Made by a program: the position numbers and the translations under genes. The notes beneath the pieces are model-generated. The model was not told where the DNA came from. It saw nothing but the letters and a program-made list of their open reading frames with translations, and ran no database searches. Positions 51,006 to 60,918 of a DNA stretch of 64,000 bases are shown here, in pieces. Every line of letters starts with the position of its first letter. Position 1 is the stretch's first letter. Source of the DNA: Rubinisphaera italica (GTDB taxonomy: Bacteria; Planctomycetota; Planctomycetia; Planctomycetales; Planctomycetaceae); contig NZ_SJPG01000001.1 in the NCBI RefSeq assembly GCF_007859715.1, positions 4,566,228 through 4,630,227 of the forward strand, given 5' to 3'.

Positions 51006-51031
51006 GGACAGGCATCCTGTCTGTCTATTGT
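51006..51031. repeat. interspersed dyad, degenerate unit
   Basis: GGACAGGCATCCTGTCTGTC resembles the dyads at 42168 and 42316. It lies in the 190-bp gap between convergent genes, 50 bp from a better copy. Confidence 0.4.
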
Positions 51032-51070
51032 CTAAAAGCATTCCATTCCAGTCACAATGAGTTCACATGT

Positions 51071-51094
51071 AAAAGACAGGCTGGAAGCTTGTCC
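51071..51094. repeat. interspersed 'acaggctggaagcttgtcc' dyad
   Basis: AGACAGGCTGGAAGCTTGTCC matches the dyad at 42316 except for one base. Located between the convergent sulfatase and oxidoreductase genes, where it might act as a transcription end or a mobile palindrome. Confidence 0.55.
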
Positions 51095-51109
51095 TACCCG
51101 TTTTATTTG

Positions 51110-52201
51110 CTACAGCGACGCTACTTCCACCGCGACGCCTTGAGTATAGCTCTGGTGCACCGCTTCGGTGAATTTCATGTAATCCATGGCCGTTTCAAAA
51201 CTATTGAGAGTGACCGGCTTTTCTCCACGAATCGCCGCGATGAAGTCGGCTTCGACCTGCCACTTTCCCAGCTTTTCTGCTGGCAGTTCCAGGGGCGTCA
51301 TCGAATCTTCACCAATCCGACCACACAATAGCGTCTCCTTCAGACCCGACTTCAAATCAAACCGTAATTTGATTGTTCCTTCCGTACCGTACAGGTGAAT
51401 GTGGTGCCCCGGTCCGAATAGAGAGATTCCACTCAAGTGATATATACCGCGGGCTCCACCTTCGAGTTGCGTCATCACATGCAGGCTGTCGGGCACAGTG
51501 ACTTTAGCCATCTCTGGAGAGTTTTCCAGCGAACGTTCTGTCTCAAAGATTTTTCCCTGAGCCATCACGCGTGTTGTCGTAGGCGCCCAGCGACTGAGAG
51601 TTTCATGCAGAATGCCGAGATGCAGAACATTATTTCCACTCAATTCCCGATCTTGTCGCGGATGCAAATGCTGGGAGAAATCCCAGTGCGTATCGTCTGC
51701 ACCAATCACAACCACTTCCCGCAAATCTCCCAGAAAGCGACGTTCGATCAGTGAATCCATATACGGACCGAACTTCAATCCGAATGGACTGGGAACCACC
51801 ATTGATGTTAATTGCGCATGTTGACGAGAGGCGTCAAGCATCTGTTTTGCTTCATCAAGATTCCGCGCCATGCGGGCTTCTGTCAGAACATGCTTGCCCG
51901 CTTCGAGAGCAGCACAGGTGATTTCGCAGTGAAGGTTTGGCCATGTTCCGATCACAATCGCATCGACGTCAGATGAATTCACAACGTCTTTCCAGTCGGA
52001 AAACTGCTCCGGGATTCCAAACCGGTTCGCAACATTGCGAGTCGATTCCTCGTGCGAATTGCAGACAGCTTGCAACGTCACCCCGGGAATCGCCTGTAAG
52101 CCGGGAATATGCTTTTGGCAGGTGTTTTGACCTGCTCCAATCAGTCCAATTTTGAGAGAGTCGCTCACGGAATTATGTAATCTTTCTTGACCATTGTTCA
52201 C
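51110..52201 (-). CDS. Gfo/Idh/MocA family oxidoreductase
   Basis: 363 aa from a GTG at 52201 with AAAGG 10 nt upstream; a frame from TTG 52243 and a GTG at 52168 are alternatives. The Rossmann fold begins [43 protein letters not shown] carries the conserved EAGKHV motif. The C-terminal domain has [13 protein letters not shown]. These NAD(P)-dependent dehydrogenases act on sugars or inositols; the substrate is unknown. It is convergent with the sulfatase gene. Confidence 0.88.
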   Translation of the reverse strand: MNNGQERLHNSVSDSLKIGLIGAGQNTCQKHIPGLQAIPGVTLQAVCNSHEESTRNVANRFGIPEQFSDWKDVVNSSDVDAIVIGTWPNLHCEITCAALEAGKHVLTEARMARNLDEAKQMLDASRQHAQLTSMVVPSPFGLKFGPYMDSLIERRFLGDLREVVVIGADDTHWDFSQHLHPRQDRELSGNNVLHLGILHETLSRWAPTTTRVMAQGKIFETERSLENSPEMAKVTVPDSLHVMTQLEGGARGIYHLSGISLFGPGHHIHLYGTEGTIKLRFDLKSGLKETLLCGRIGEDSMTPLELPAEKLGKWQVEADFIAAIRGEKPVTLNSFETAMDYMKFTEAVHQSYTQGVAVEVASL

Positions 52202-52479
52202 TCTGAGGCCACCTTTAGGCAACCTCAGAATCAGTATTCGCAAGCTGACATCTAAAAGTCTGTGGGTTCACATTGCAAGAATGAATCAGCAATCACTCAG
52301 CAATTCGCATGAAGTCACCTCCACGAGCGTCAAAATCGCCAGCACCGCAACTTTCTGAGGTTAACAATCACATCGATTATACTAATTCTGAGAGATGCTC
52401 CTGCCTCGCAATGTTGGATTTGAGAAAGTGCCTTATTCCTCATACTGACTGGAATCGCAATTTCTATTGCTGATAAAAT

Positions 52480-53304
52480 CTACTCCTGATGAGCCGCCTC
52501 AGCCATGCTGCGGGCGAAGGCTTCAATCTCCTGAAGAGTCTCTTCAAAGCTCTTCCCACCATCAGACAACTGCTGAAGATGCTTCACGATCGCCGAGCCG
52601 ACAATCGCCCCATCAGCGACACCACGCAGAGGATCAAGATGCTCCGGCTTGCCGATCCCAAATCCAACCGCCAGCGGAGTCTTCGTCTTCTGTTTCAGAC
52701 TCTTCAGTTGCTCGATCAATTCACCCGCCACCTGATCACGTTCTCCGGTCGTTCCGGAAACAGCAATGCAGTAAATGAATCCACTGGAATGAGCCACGAT
52801 GGATTCTGTTCGTTGAGCAGTCGTTGTCGGGGCCAGCAGTTGAATCAAATCCAAGCCGGCTGCCTGCATTTGAGGAGCCAGTTCACTGGCCTCTTCAGAA
52901 GGCAAATCTGGCACGATAAATCCACTAAAGCCAGCCTGTGAAGCTTGCTCAATGAAGCGATCCGTTCCATGCCGAAAAATGATGGCATAGGAAACCATCG
53001 CCACCAGCGGCGGCATCGATTCCTGTTTCAAAGAGCCAACCATCTCGAATATGCCATCCACGGTCGTTTTCTGAGCCAGGGCCCGCGTATAGGAGGCTTG
53101 GATGACCGGGCCATCAGCAATTGGATCGCTGTAGGGAAAACCGAGCTCAATCAAGTCCGCACCAGCCCCCGCCAGAGCTTTGAGCAATTCACCCGTTCTG
53201 GGCAAATCGGGATCCCCAGCTGCAATAAACGGCATGAACGCCAACTGCCCTTTCGGGCCACGTTCACGAAAAACAGCTTCAATTCGAGAGCAGGTCTGTG
53301 TCAT
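52480..53304 (-). CDS. trpA: tryptophan synthase alpha subunit
   Basis: 274 aa from the ATG at 53304 (GGAA 7 nt upstream). The catalytic Glu and Asp lie in [50 protein letters not shown] and [11 protein letters not shown] follow the TIM-barrel order of TrpA. It cleaves indole-3-glycerol phosphate to indole and glyceraldehyde 3-phosphate. trpB is not next to it, so the trp genes are scattered as in other planctomycetes (inference). Confidence 0.95.
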   Translation of the reverse strand: MTQTCSRIEAVFRERGPKGQLAFMPFIAAGDPDLPRTGELLKALAGAGADLIELGFPYSDPIADGPVIQASYTRALAQKTTVDGIFEMVGSLKQESMPPLVAMVSYAIIFRHGTDRFIEQASQAGFSGFIVPDLPSEEASELAPQMQAAGLDLIQLLAPTTTAQRTESIVAHSSGFIYCIAVSGTTGERDQVAGELIEQLKSLKQKTKTPLAVGFGIGKPEHLDPLRGVADGAIVGSAIVKHLQQLSDGGKSFEETLQEIEAFARSMAEAAHQE

Positions 53305-53745
53305 CAGAAAATTCCACGGCAACATTAATTTCTACGCAAATGGGCAATCTCAACTACCCAACTCTGCAAAACAGATCAGCAGTGGTTATCGGACATTGCC
53401 CCCTTGAAATCAAGGCTGGCATCAACGATCAATCGATTGTTTAGGTCAAGTTTACATTTACGCAGCGGCTGGCGAAGTGAAAACGCCTGCATTCGTAATG
53501 CCTGGACGCGTTTCAGTGAAACTGATTATCCTCTGAATGAGACTGACACGAAAAACTTTGAGACGGCCATCTCTGAATATAAATAATCAATAGCACCAAT
53601 CATCAAGGGAAACAGGAGCAATTAAATTGATTGCAATGACAAATCAAAAGGAAATTGAACCAGAACGTTACGTTTTTTGTCTCCATTCTTGACGAGTCCA
53701 CCAATTCCAAGTAACTTTTCACTCAATCGCACCGCGATTCCCTCC
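53305..53745. other. gene-free region before tRNA-Val
   Basis: About 440 bp. A 60-codon plus-strand frame at 53404-53586 is basic and lacks homology; I do not call it. The tRNA promoter is near the right end. Confidence 0.4.
53689..53717 (+). promoter_or_regulatory. possible sigma-70 promoter of tRNA-Val
   Basis: TTGACG (53689-53694), a 17-bp spacer and TAACTT (53712-53717), 28 bp before the tRNA. The -10 box matches only 3 of 6 consensus bases. Confidence 0.35.
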
Positions 53746-53821
<76 letters not shown>

Positions 53822-53824
53822 ACT

Positions 53825-53872
53825 AAAGCCTTGATGCGTAACACTTTACGACGCTTCAAGGCTTTTTTATTG
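53825..53872 (+). terminator. rho-independent terminator after tRNA-Val
   Basis: AAAGCCTTGA (53825-53834) pairs with TCAAGGCTTT (53856-53865), followed by a T-run. It lies 5 bp after the tRNA. Confidence 0.8.
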
Positions 53873-54071
53873 GTATCACTTTTATGCATATTTTTTGTGG
53901 TATCACTTTTGCCTAGAATTTTGTCGAATTTTGCTGATTTAGAGGTGATGCTTCAAGCTGAAGCTCATCAAATAACTGGGCCATAAACGATCCAGAAATG
54001 CATGAAACCAGTAGCCTGATACATTACTGGCTGGAAGAAGTGTCTAAACACTCAGGCTGAAAGATCGTTGA

Positions 54072-54794
54072 ATGACATCCGAATCTGATCCTGCTTCAGT
54101 AAAAACGCACTTCAAAAGAAAACCTGCAAGATGCCCTCAGTGTCGTTTCAAACCTGTCGGTAGCATCCTATATGGGTTTCCTGCCATGGACGATGAAATG
54201 CGATCAAAGATTGATGAAGGACGAGTCGTACTCGGTGGCTGTTGCATAATAGAGACTAATCCCGATTGGGCCTGTAGTCAGTGCGACTGGAAAGGTTGGC
54301 GAGTGTATCCAGACACAGCCACTTTTGAACTGAATGAAATTGTAAAAGAACTTGAGAATAACCACCTTGGTAATCTCGACAAAGAAATACGACGGCTCAT
54401 GCCCGAGCCTGTCAATCAACAAATGGTTGGCGATCGAGAAGATCTCAGTGAGTATCGGTCAGCCCTTGTTGGGGGCGATCCGGGTGAAATCATCGTCGAT
54501 CTAGGCTTACTGGAAATCAAAGTCTCTGAGTTCAGTGTTCGATGGAATGGGCCACACACTCCTGTTGTAAGGCCCATCAACACAGCCATCGTTGATTGTC
54601 ATGAAAAATCGATGGAACAGATTCTCAAAGAAGTACGACGATTGATTCAGAGAAAATGCAAAAACCGCAAGTCGAAATATAGAACTTGCAAATACTGTCA
54701 GGAGTCCAATCCTCCCGAATGGATAATATCAGATGTATTTGATGGCACTGTCTGTCACTCATGCGCAGAACAACACGAAGGAATAGTCTTCTAG
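54072..54794 (+). CDS. zinc-ribbon protein, long paralogue of 25141
   Basis: 240 aa. An N-terminal Cys cluster (CPQCRFKPVG, CCIIETNPDWACSQCDWKGW) and a C-terminal one (CKYCQESNPPEW, CHSCAEQH) frame a middle region with LVGGDPGEIIVDLG and VRWNGPHTPVVRP. The C-terminal half is clearly homologous to the product at 25141-25467. No named family recognised. It lies downstream of tRNA-Val, in the block of island DNA displaced by the inversion. Confidence 0.7.
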   Translation: MTSESDPASVKTHFKRKPARCPQCRFKPVGSILYGFPAMDDEMRSKIDEGRVVLGGCCIIETNPDWACSQCDWKGWRVYPDTATFELNEIVKELENNHLGNLDKEIRRLMPEPVNQQMVGDREDLSEYRSALVGGDPGEIIVDLGLLEIKVSEFSVRWNGPHTPVVRPINTAIVDCHEKSMEQILKEVRRLIQRKCKNRKSKYRTCKYCQESNPPEWIISDVFDGTVCHSCAEQHEGIVF

Positions 54795-54881
54795 CAATCA
54801 CACCAAGTGCAGACAGACATTTACAAAACAAATAAAGCCTCACTGCTTTTGACAGTGGGGCATTTTGTTCTTGATAAAAGA

Positions 54882-55061
54882 CTAACTGAAATCAGCCACG
54901 ATTCGAGTCACATCGTACTTTGCTGCATAACTGGCGAGTTTATGCAGCAGCTTTTCCTTGCTTTCGGCTTCGAGATCAAGCGTCAGATTGTTCTTACGCT
55001 TGGTACACTTCACCCCAAAATACTCGGCAGCATCCTTGAGAGGTTGAGCTAGATCAGACAC
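54882..55061 (-). CDS. small hypothetical protein
   Basis: About 59 aa from a GTG ([20 protein letters not shown]). Composition is coding-like, with a helix, a strand ([11 protein letters not shown]) and a second helix ([15 protein letters not shown]). No family recognised. No overlapping gene competes for this stretch. Confidence 0.4.
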   Translation of the reverse strand: MSDLAQPLKDAAEYFGVKCTKRKNNLTLDLEAESKEKLLHKLASYAAKYDVTRIVADFS

Positions 55062-55322
55062 CAAATTGTATCATGGCGACATCAGCAATTTGAGCGGTGA
55101 AGAAGCTCTCCAATTGTCGAGTCGGAAAGTTGGTGAACTCGACATCCTTGATTAGATTCCGTAAATTTATTTTGACCGTTATCTTTAATTTGCTACAATA
55201 GAACCAACCTGAAAAAACTTTCTTAACTGGTACCGTCCTAGACGGTCTCTTACATGAATCAGAAATTTATCTGATCGCTATTTAAATATTTTTCTGCGAA
55301 TACTCTATTATTTCGTATAAGA

Positions 55323-55523
55323 ATGAATTTGTCAGGAATATCTACAGGTATGGAAAAACTCAAAGATTTAATAAATGGTCCCTTCGTCTCAGAATCGGAG
55401 GACGGTGTAAATTACCGAATACTTAATAATGATGGCGATGCTGTCGCATGGATCACTGGAAATTTAATATCTGGTCTGATCCTCACATTGCTGAATGGGA
55501 TCTGCGAGGAGGAATCTAAATGA
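55323..55523 (+). CDS. small hypothetical protein upstream of primase
   Basis: 66 aa (start ATG 55323; ATG at codon 10 possible). Acidic, with a hydrophobic LISGLILTLLNGI segment. Its stop overlaps the primase ATG by 4 nt (ATGA), so the two form one transcription and translation unit. Confidence 0.5.
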   Translation: MNLSGISTGMEKLKDLINGPFVSESEDGVNYRILNNDGDAVAWITGNLISGLILTLLNGICEEESK

Positions 55524-55850
55524 TCTCACCACTCGCCAAAGCAACTTTCAAAGCGTTTAAGCCTTGGATCAACACGTCTGATTGCGGAATTAAAGGTGAA
55601 AATGGAATTTGCCACCTTATCACCAAGGAGACGAAAAGACTTTTCAATGAATACCGTCGACTGCGGGAAACTGGTGAGAAACGCCCCAAGTTGAATTATC
55701 CACGAGGCAGCAATCGGTACAAGTATGGTCCGTTTGACCCCAAACGAGATTTCTTCTGCAAGACCATGTCACCTTGGAGAATTGAACAGCATCTTGGTGG
55801 AACCAAGCATTATTACAGCAGCAATCAGCATGGTCGCTCATTATTAATGA
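55520..55850 (+). pseudogene. AEP-type primase, 5' part, cut off by IS30 copy 3
   Basis: 110 codons from the ATG at 55520 to the IS boundary (ending GRSLLM plus one base). Joined through the 3-bp duplication to the frame at 33775 (minus strand), it reads LLM-IDIDWHKKW without a stop. This restores the DxD motif directly after the N-terminal domain. The N-terminal part has CKTMSPWRIEQHLGGTKHYYS, of the type seen before primase motif I. The two halves are now 21 kb apart and on opposite strands. Confidence 0.75.
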
Positions 55851-56950
55851 GGTGGATTCAATTTTGAAATGCACGGGTTGATGGAAAAAGAGTGACATTC
55901 GTGAGATGGTTTGTTTTGACCAAACGACCATCAATCCTACTAAGAAGAAATCACGAATGTCACACACGCATCTTACTGCTGAGGAACGTGATTCCATAGC
56001 GCACATGCACGCCCTGGGACACTCTCGAATAGAAATTGCGCGCGAGTTATCCCGAGACCCCAGCACGATCTCCCGAGAACTGCGGCGGAATTCGGATGCG
56101 ACCGGGAAGTATTTCGCCGGGAAAGCCGACCGCAAAGCGCGACGGCGTCGACAACTCTGCAAACTCCCCTGGAAACTCAACCACGCTCCGCTCAAAGAAT
56201 TCCTGCTCGATAAGTTGTCTCTCAAGTGGTCGCCGGAACAGATTGCAGGTCAACTCTTGCGACTGCATCCTCGGGAGGCCAGAATGCGAATATCCATTGA
56301 GACGATTTACGCCTGGATCAAAGCAAACAAAAAGCAGGGCGGCAACATCTACAGGCAGCTGCGTCAATCGAGAAAGAAACGCCGCAAACGCTACGGCACA
56401 GGGATCTCCAGACGATGCGACCCGACCAAAAAGCCAATGGATCAGCGACCGGTTTCTGCACGCAATCGTTCGCGGATCGGGCACTGGGAATCGGATACCA
56501 TCGAGGGTCAAAAGGGGACCGGCTACATTGTCACGCATGTCGAACGCAAGACCGGCTATCTTGTGGCGAGCTATCTGCCGGACAAGAAAGCATCGACGTT
56601 GAACGCGGCTTCGGTGTTTGCGTTTGAGGGGTTGCCATCGTCATTGATTCGAACTTTGACGACGGACAACGGGAGTGAGTTTTCGGGTCATCGAGAGTTG
56701 GAGCAAGCCCTGCATTGTGCGATCTATTTTGCTCCGGCTCGCCAGCCGTGGCAACGCGGCCAGAATGAGAACACCAACGGGCTTCTGCGGCAATACTTCC
56801 TGAAGGGGAGCGATTTCCGTAAACTGAAAGCCGAGGATATTCAAGCGGCTGTGATGGAGTTGAACAACCGGCCTCGCAAAAAGTACCAATTCAAATCACC
56901 ACACGAACTGTTCGAACCCAAAACCCGTGCATTTCAAAATTGAATCCACC
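55851..56950 (+). mobile_element. IS30-family insertion sequence, copy 3 (inverted)
   Basis: 1100 bp, in opposite orientation to copies 1 and 2, same ~29-bp terminal repeats. Flanks are TGA on the left and AAT on the right, so no duplication is present. The left TGA complements the TCA of copy 2. Confidence 0.95.
55906..56943 (+). CDS. IS30 family transposase (copy 3)
   Basis: 345 aa with the same translation as copies 1 and 2; HTH and the Asp, Asp, Glu motifs complete. An antisense frame reading outward from it is a by-product of the IS sequence. Confidence 0.95.
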   Translation: MVCFDQTTINPTKKKSRMSHTHLTAEERDSIAHMHALGHSRIEIARELSRDPSTISRELRRNSDATGKYFAGKADRKARRRRQLCKLPWKLNHAPLKEFLLDKLSLKWSPEQIAGQLLRLHPREARMRISIETIYAWIKANKKQGGNIYRQLRQSRKKRRKRYGTGISRRCDPTKKPMDQRPVSARNRSRIGHWESDTIEGQKGTGYIVTHVERKTGYLVASYLPDKKASTLNAASVFAFEGLPSSLIRTLTTDNGSEFSGHRELEQALHCAIYFAPARQPWQRGQNENTNGLLRQYFLKGSDFRKLKAEDIQAAVMELNNRPRKKYQFKSPHELFEPKTRAFQN

Positions 56951-58717
56951 AATCATCATTGGCGCACCTTTTACCATGTCAGCCTTGGCTGCTGGCGTCA
57001 ACTCGCCTGTTACAGGATCAATCGAAGTAGCAGGATCATAACTCCTGGTTACGCCAACATTTTTCGTTGAAGTTGGACCAGTTACAAGTATTGAGGAAGG
57101 ATTGATATGTATGGTATGGCGAATTCGGAATGAATCACGACGAAAACTGAAACCGTTTCCATCACCTTCAAATGTACCATATAGTGGTGCCTCCACATGA
57201 GGAAAAGGAATGAATGCTGTAATCTGTATATCAATTTGATTTGGGTCTACGACTACAAAACGGAACTTTGATTTTACAATTGATTCACATGATTGACAAG
57301 AACATTCTGCAGCATCTGCGGCTTCCTTGTTTTCTGAATTCCAAATTACTTTTAATTCAACTTCAACCTCCCATAATCCCTGCTTGGGAAAGATTGCAGC
57401 GAAACTAAAGGAGTTCCCGTCTAGCATTGTTGTATTTGGACGGTAAGCTTCAGCAGATGGAATGTCATTATGCCCCTTTTTCCATGTAACAGATGCGATC
57501 GTCCACATAACATTCGCATCATTGAATTTACAGAATTCACTATCTGTAGGATTATCATATTCTGCTTCTAAAGACAGTATTTGAACATGCCCAGCCAATA
57601 CTCTTTTTGGGTCGTAAACAATTTCTTTAATGCTCGCTTCAGGACATGCATTGTCACCAGGACATGGACTCGGGCCTTCACTCGGCTCAACCGAAGGCTC
57701 CGGCGAAGGCATCTCACTTGGATTCCCGCCAGACATCTGCATCATTGCCAATCCTCTTGGAACAGACTCTGCATCGCGGCCAGGCCAGTTCAAACCAAAC
57801 TGTTCTGCATACCAGTATTCATCATGAACTCGGCGACTTTGCAGCGAATTCATTTCCGTTTCGATACTGGCAAGGTTCGTCTCGAAAAGATCCCAGCCTG
57901 CCTGCCAGGCATTGACTGGCATAGAGGAACGACGAGCATTAAGCCACTGCTTCCAGGCGCGATCTTCGAAATGCTTGCGAGCAAACCGAAGTTCATTCGC
58001 CAGAATATGGGCATGCACGACAGTGAAGTTATCAAAGGTACGGCGAAAGCGATGACCAATCACGACTTCGGCATCCGTGAGTACCGGCGCGTCAAACAGC
58101 CAGGCTTTCATCCCCAGGTCGAGGTCTTCCACACCCCATTGCTGCATGTCGGAATCCATCCCCAGAATTTCCGCATAGAGATCCCGATGCATCGCAAAAC
58201 AGCAACCGATCAGACTCGGCGATTCAAAGAACAATCGCCCAGCAGTAGTGCGGGTTCGCATCTCAGATCGAGCCAGCCAATACGTTTTCATACTGGCCAC
58301 ATTCATACCATAGCCGTAGCCAATCAAATGCGAGCTGTTTTCCCAGGTTCGTTGATCCAGCTGGGCAATGGCCGGTACAACAATGGCCCGTCCCTCATGA
58401 AGCTGAACATCTTCAACCAGCCGAGCAATAGCACCCGGCGTCGGCTTAGTATGCCCATCCAGAAACACAAAAACATCCCCACTTGCCAATGTTGTCGTGG
58501 CATGTTTTGTTGGCGAAGCCCCCTTACGCGTTGCGTGTCTGACAACCTGAATCTCAGGAAAGCGTGCCAAAACCTCTTCAACGGCATGGTCCGAAGAGGC
58601 ATCGTCGGCGATAACAATTTCATAGTCCAGATCGTGAATTGATTCCTTACAGGACTTGACCGTCCTTAGTAAATTGTCACCTTCATTATGGGCAGCAATC
58701 AAAATACTTGTCTTCAT
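56951..58717 (-). pseudogene. GT2-type glycosyltransferase with C-terminal extension, truncated by IS30 copy 3
   Basis: About 589 codons from the ATG at 58717 to the IS boundary. The catalytic domain (about 1-300) has SILIAAHNEGDNL, VIADDASSDHAV, FLDGHTKPTPGAIARL and WGVEDLDLGMKAWLF, as in polypeptide-GalNAc-transferase-like GT2/GT27 enzymes. A proline-rich linker (PSPEPSVEPSEGPSPCPGDN) joins a beta-rich extension, whose end (ITAFIPFPHVEAPLYG, EGDGNGFSF) faintly resembles DUF3238. The frame then runs into the IS (last native residues GAPMMI), so the C-terminus is lost; the sugar-transfer domain itself is intact. Confidence 0.75.
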
Positions 58718-58843
58718 TGAATAAACCTTGTGAGAATGAACTCGCTAAATTTTTGAATGGCAGTGCACTCCTGCCTCACTCTAAGACTGTTAGTTGCGCA
58801 GAATTTTTCGAAGAAGTTTCCATCGGAGCAAACCAGTAAGGCA

Positions 58844-60013
58844 CTATTCACTCGATAACTTTGAATGGCTACCGGGAATTTCGGTTCCCGGCTCGACAAA
58901 GAGCCTTGGGCTTTCAAAGCCGGCTTCGGCCAGACTGATTAACGATCGCTCCAGCGTCGGTTGCTCGCGGGGAGCTGTTGTCACACCGACCGACCATTTC
59001 GTGACATTCCGTGTTCTCTGCTCAGTTTTCTCTTGCTCTTTTCGTCGTCGTAAACCTTCTTCACAGGCACTGCATCCTATAGTGTTCTCTTTCGTTTTCT
59101 TCAGCCAGACCGGTTTCAAAATGGAGCCCGATTGCTCCCTCTGTAAGTACTCATCTTCGTTGCGCCGCGAAAAATAAGCCGCCACCTGACGATGCATCTC
59201 AGGCTTTTCCGAACACCATCTCCATAAGCCGGTTGAATCCTTTTCGATATCCGTTGCAGGATCAAAATTATCTGCCTTGAGCCAGTCCATCCGCTCGACA
59301 TACATCCGGCCTGATTTCTTTCCATGCCAGAAATGGCACAGATCTCCACGAATACAGCCCAGGTTTCCATGCGACTGCTCAGCAAATGACTGCTCCCAAT
59401 TCCCGAACGCATCGAGCATGCCCTGCGTCGCCCGTTCCCGATTCATTCGCTCAGCTCCACGGCCCACCCAACTCAACGCCATCGCCGCATCCGCTCCACC
59501 AATCACATCCTGATCGTAAAGCCCCGACTCCGGCAGAAAATCGCGTCGGCAGGCCCAGGCAAAACCCGTATGAAACCAGGGATGCCGGGGGCGAGCCATC
59601 TTGCCGCTCGTCCAGCCAGACCCCAGACTTTCCTGCCGCTGGATCAATCCCCCCGCTTCATCCAGCTGCAGAATCTGTTCCGCCATCTGAACAACCGGCG
59701 TTTCATCAAGAGCCTGCTCGGTCAGTCGAAACCACTCGGAATTCAAAAAGAGAATATCCGCATCCAACCAGGCAACTTTGTCGACAGCAGATGGAAGAGA
59801 TTGAATTCCGATATTCAGCAGCCGCTCTTTCTGCCAGAGAAGATTCTCCGCCTGACCACGTATCCGAATCGCATCTTCAATTTCAAAATGATCATCGAAC
59901 GACAACTCGACCGTCGTAATCGGCTGATTCAATCCCTTTCGGAATCGAAAATAATTGTCTCGGATATTTTGATACCGACACGGATTGAAATAACACGTCA
60001 CCAAACCCAGCAT
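58844..60013 (-). CDS. glycosyltransferase with truncated second domain
   Basis: 389 aa. The first domain begins MLGLVTCYFNPCRYQN and holds a DxD metal site (VAWLDADILFLN) and HTGFAWACRRDFLPESGLYDQDVIGG. From about residue 340 the sequence TKWSVGVTTAPREQPTLERSLISLAEAGF looks like the start of another glycosyltransferase domain, but a stop follows 45 residues later. The second domain may have been deleted before 58844. Likely acts on surface polysaccharide; it neighbours a second glycosyltransferase gene. Confidence 0.7.
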   Translation of the reverse strand: MLGLVTCYFNPCRYQNIRDNYFRFRKGLNQPITTVELSFDDHFEIEDAIRIRGQAENLLWQKERLLNIGIQSLPSAVDKVAWLDADILFLNSEWFRLTEQALDETPVVQMAEQILQLDEAGGLIQRQESLGSGWTSGKMARPRHPWFHTGFAWACRRDFLPESGLYDQDVIGGADAAMALSWVGRGAERMNRERATQGMLDAFGNWEQSFAEQSHGNLGCIRGDLCHFWHGKKSGRMYVERMDWLKADNFDPATDIEKDSTGLWRWCSEKPEMHRQVAAYFSRRNEDEYLQREQSGSILKPVWLKKTKENTIGCSACEEGLRRRKEQEKTEQRTRNVTKWSVGVTTAPREQPTLERSLISLAEAGFESPRLFVEPGTEIPGSHSKLSSE

Positions 60014-60173
60014 AAATTGACCTCATTGAATAATTCGGGAAGAAAGAGCCCTGCATATTCCATGAAGACGATGCGCGAATACGCGCACCAGTTCCGCTTG
60101 AGACTGAGAAGGCATTCAAACGCCAATGGCGAATCTACAAATTCAGCAGATCACACAAGCGAGAAACAAACCC

Positions 60174-60725
60174 ATGAAAATTTTCAAAGTCGGTTTCGAT
60201 AAAGCAGGCACAGCAAGCCTGCATCAAGCACTCAAACAGTTGGGCTACCGATCAATGCACCAGTATCAACGGGAAGAAGAAATTCTGAAACAATTGATAC
60301 TCGACAAGAGACACTCCGATCTGGAACAATTCGATGCCTTCGTCGATGGCAACTGGGGCCAGCACATCGAAGTCATCCTGGAACATTTTCCAGATGCATT
60401 CCTGATCTTCACGATGAGAGATCGAGAAAAGTGGATCCAGAGCCGCATCATCAATGCTCTGTCTAATCGCTACTTCCAAAAGCCTGGGTTAACAGAAATC
60501 AACACCATCAAATGGGGAGAAATGTACGACCAGCATCTGCAATCCGTCCGACAAAAGCTGACATCCCATACCCGTTATCTGGAAATCAACATCCCCAACG
60601 GAGAAGGCTGGGAAAAACTCTGCCCGTTTCTGAATGTCTCAGCCCCAGAAACCCCATTCCCAAGAGTCAACACAGCAGAAAATCACCTTGAAAACATCCT
60701 CCGAGCGAAGCAAAGAAAAGGCTAA
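60174..60725 (+). CDS. sulfotransferase-like protein
   Basis: 183 aa from the ATG at 60174; an upstream ATG at 60126 is less likely. The N-terminus KIFKVGFDKAGTASLHQAL is the 5'-phosphosulfate loop of PAPS-dependent sulfotransferases. AFLIFTMRDREKWIQSR provides the 3'-phosphate-binding Arg/Ser region. The length is short but fits the Sulfotransfer_4-like class. It is divergent from the glycosyltransferase, suggesting sulfated surface glycans. Confidence 0.78.
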   Translation: MKIFKVGFDKAGTASLHQALKQLGYRSMHQYQREEEILKQLILDKRHSDLEQFDAFVDGNWGQHIEVILEHFPDAFLIFTMRDREKWIQSRIINALSNRYFQKPGLTEINTIKWGEMYDQHLQSVRQKLTSHTRYLEINIPNGEGWEKLCPFLNVSAPETPFPRVNTAENHLENILRAKQRKG

Positions 60726-60918
60726 AATAATCCCAGCCACAGCGATCAAACAGAATGGATACACTGTCAGCCTCAAAATATTTTCGCTACGAACAGGATT
60801 GAGTCGCAACACATCCATGGATCACGGCTAAATAAGTCTGAAACGAAACAAAGCCACCAGAACGAAGTGATGGATGTGGTAATATCACTTGTGCATAAAT
60901 AATAAGAGTTCGAAAAGG

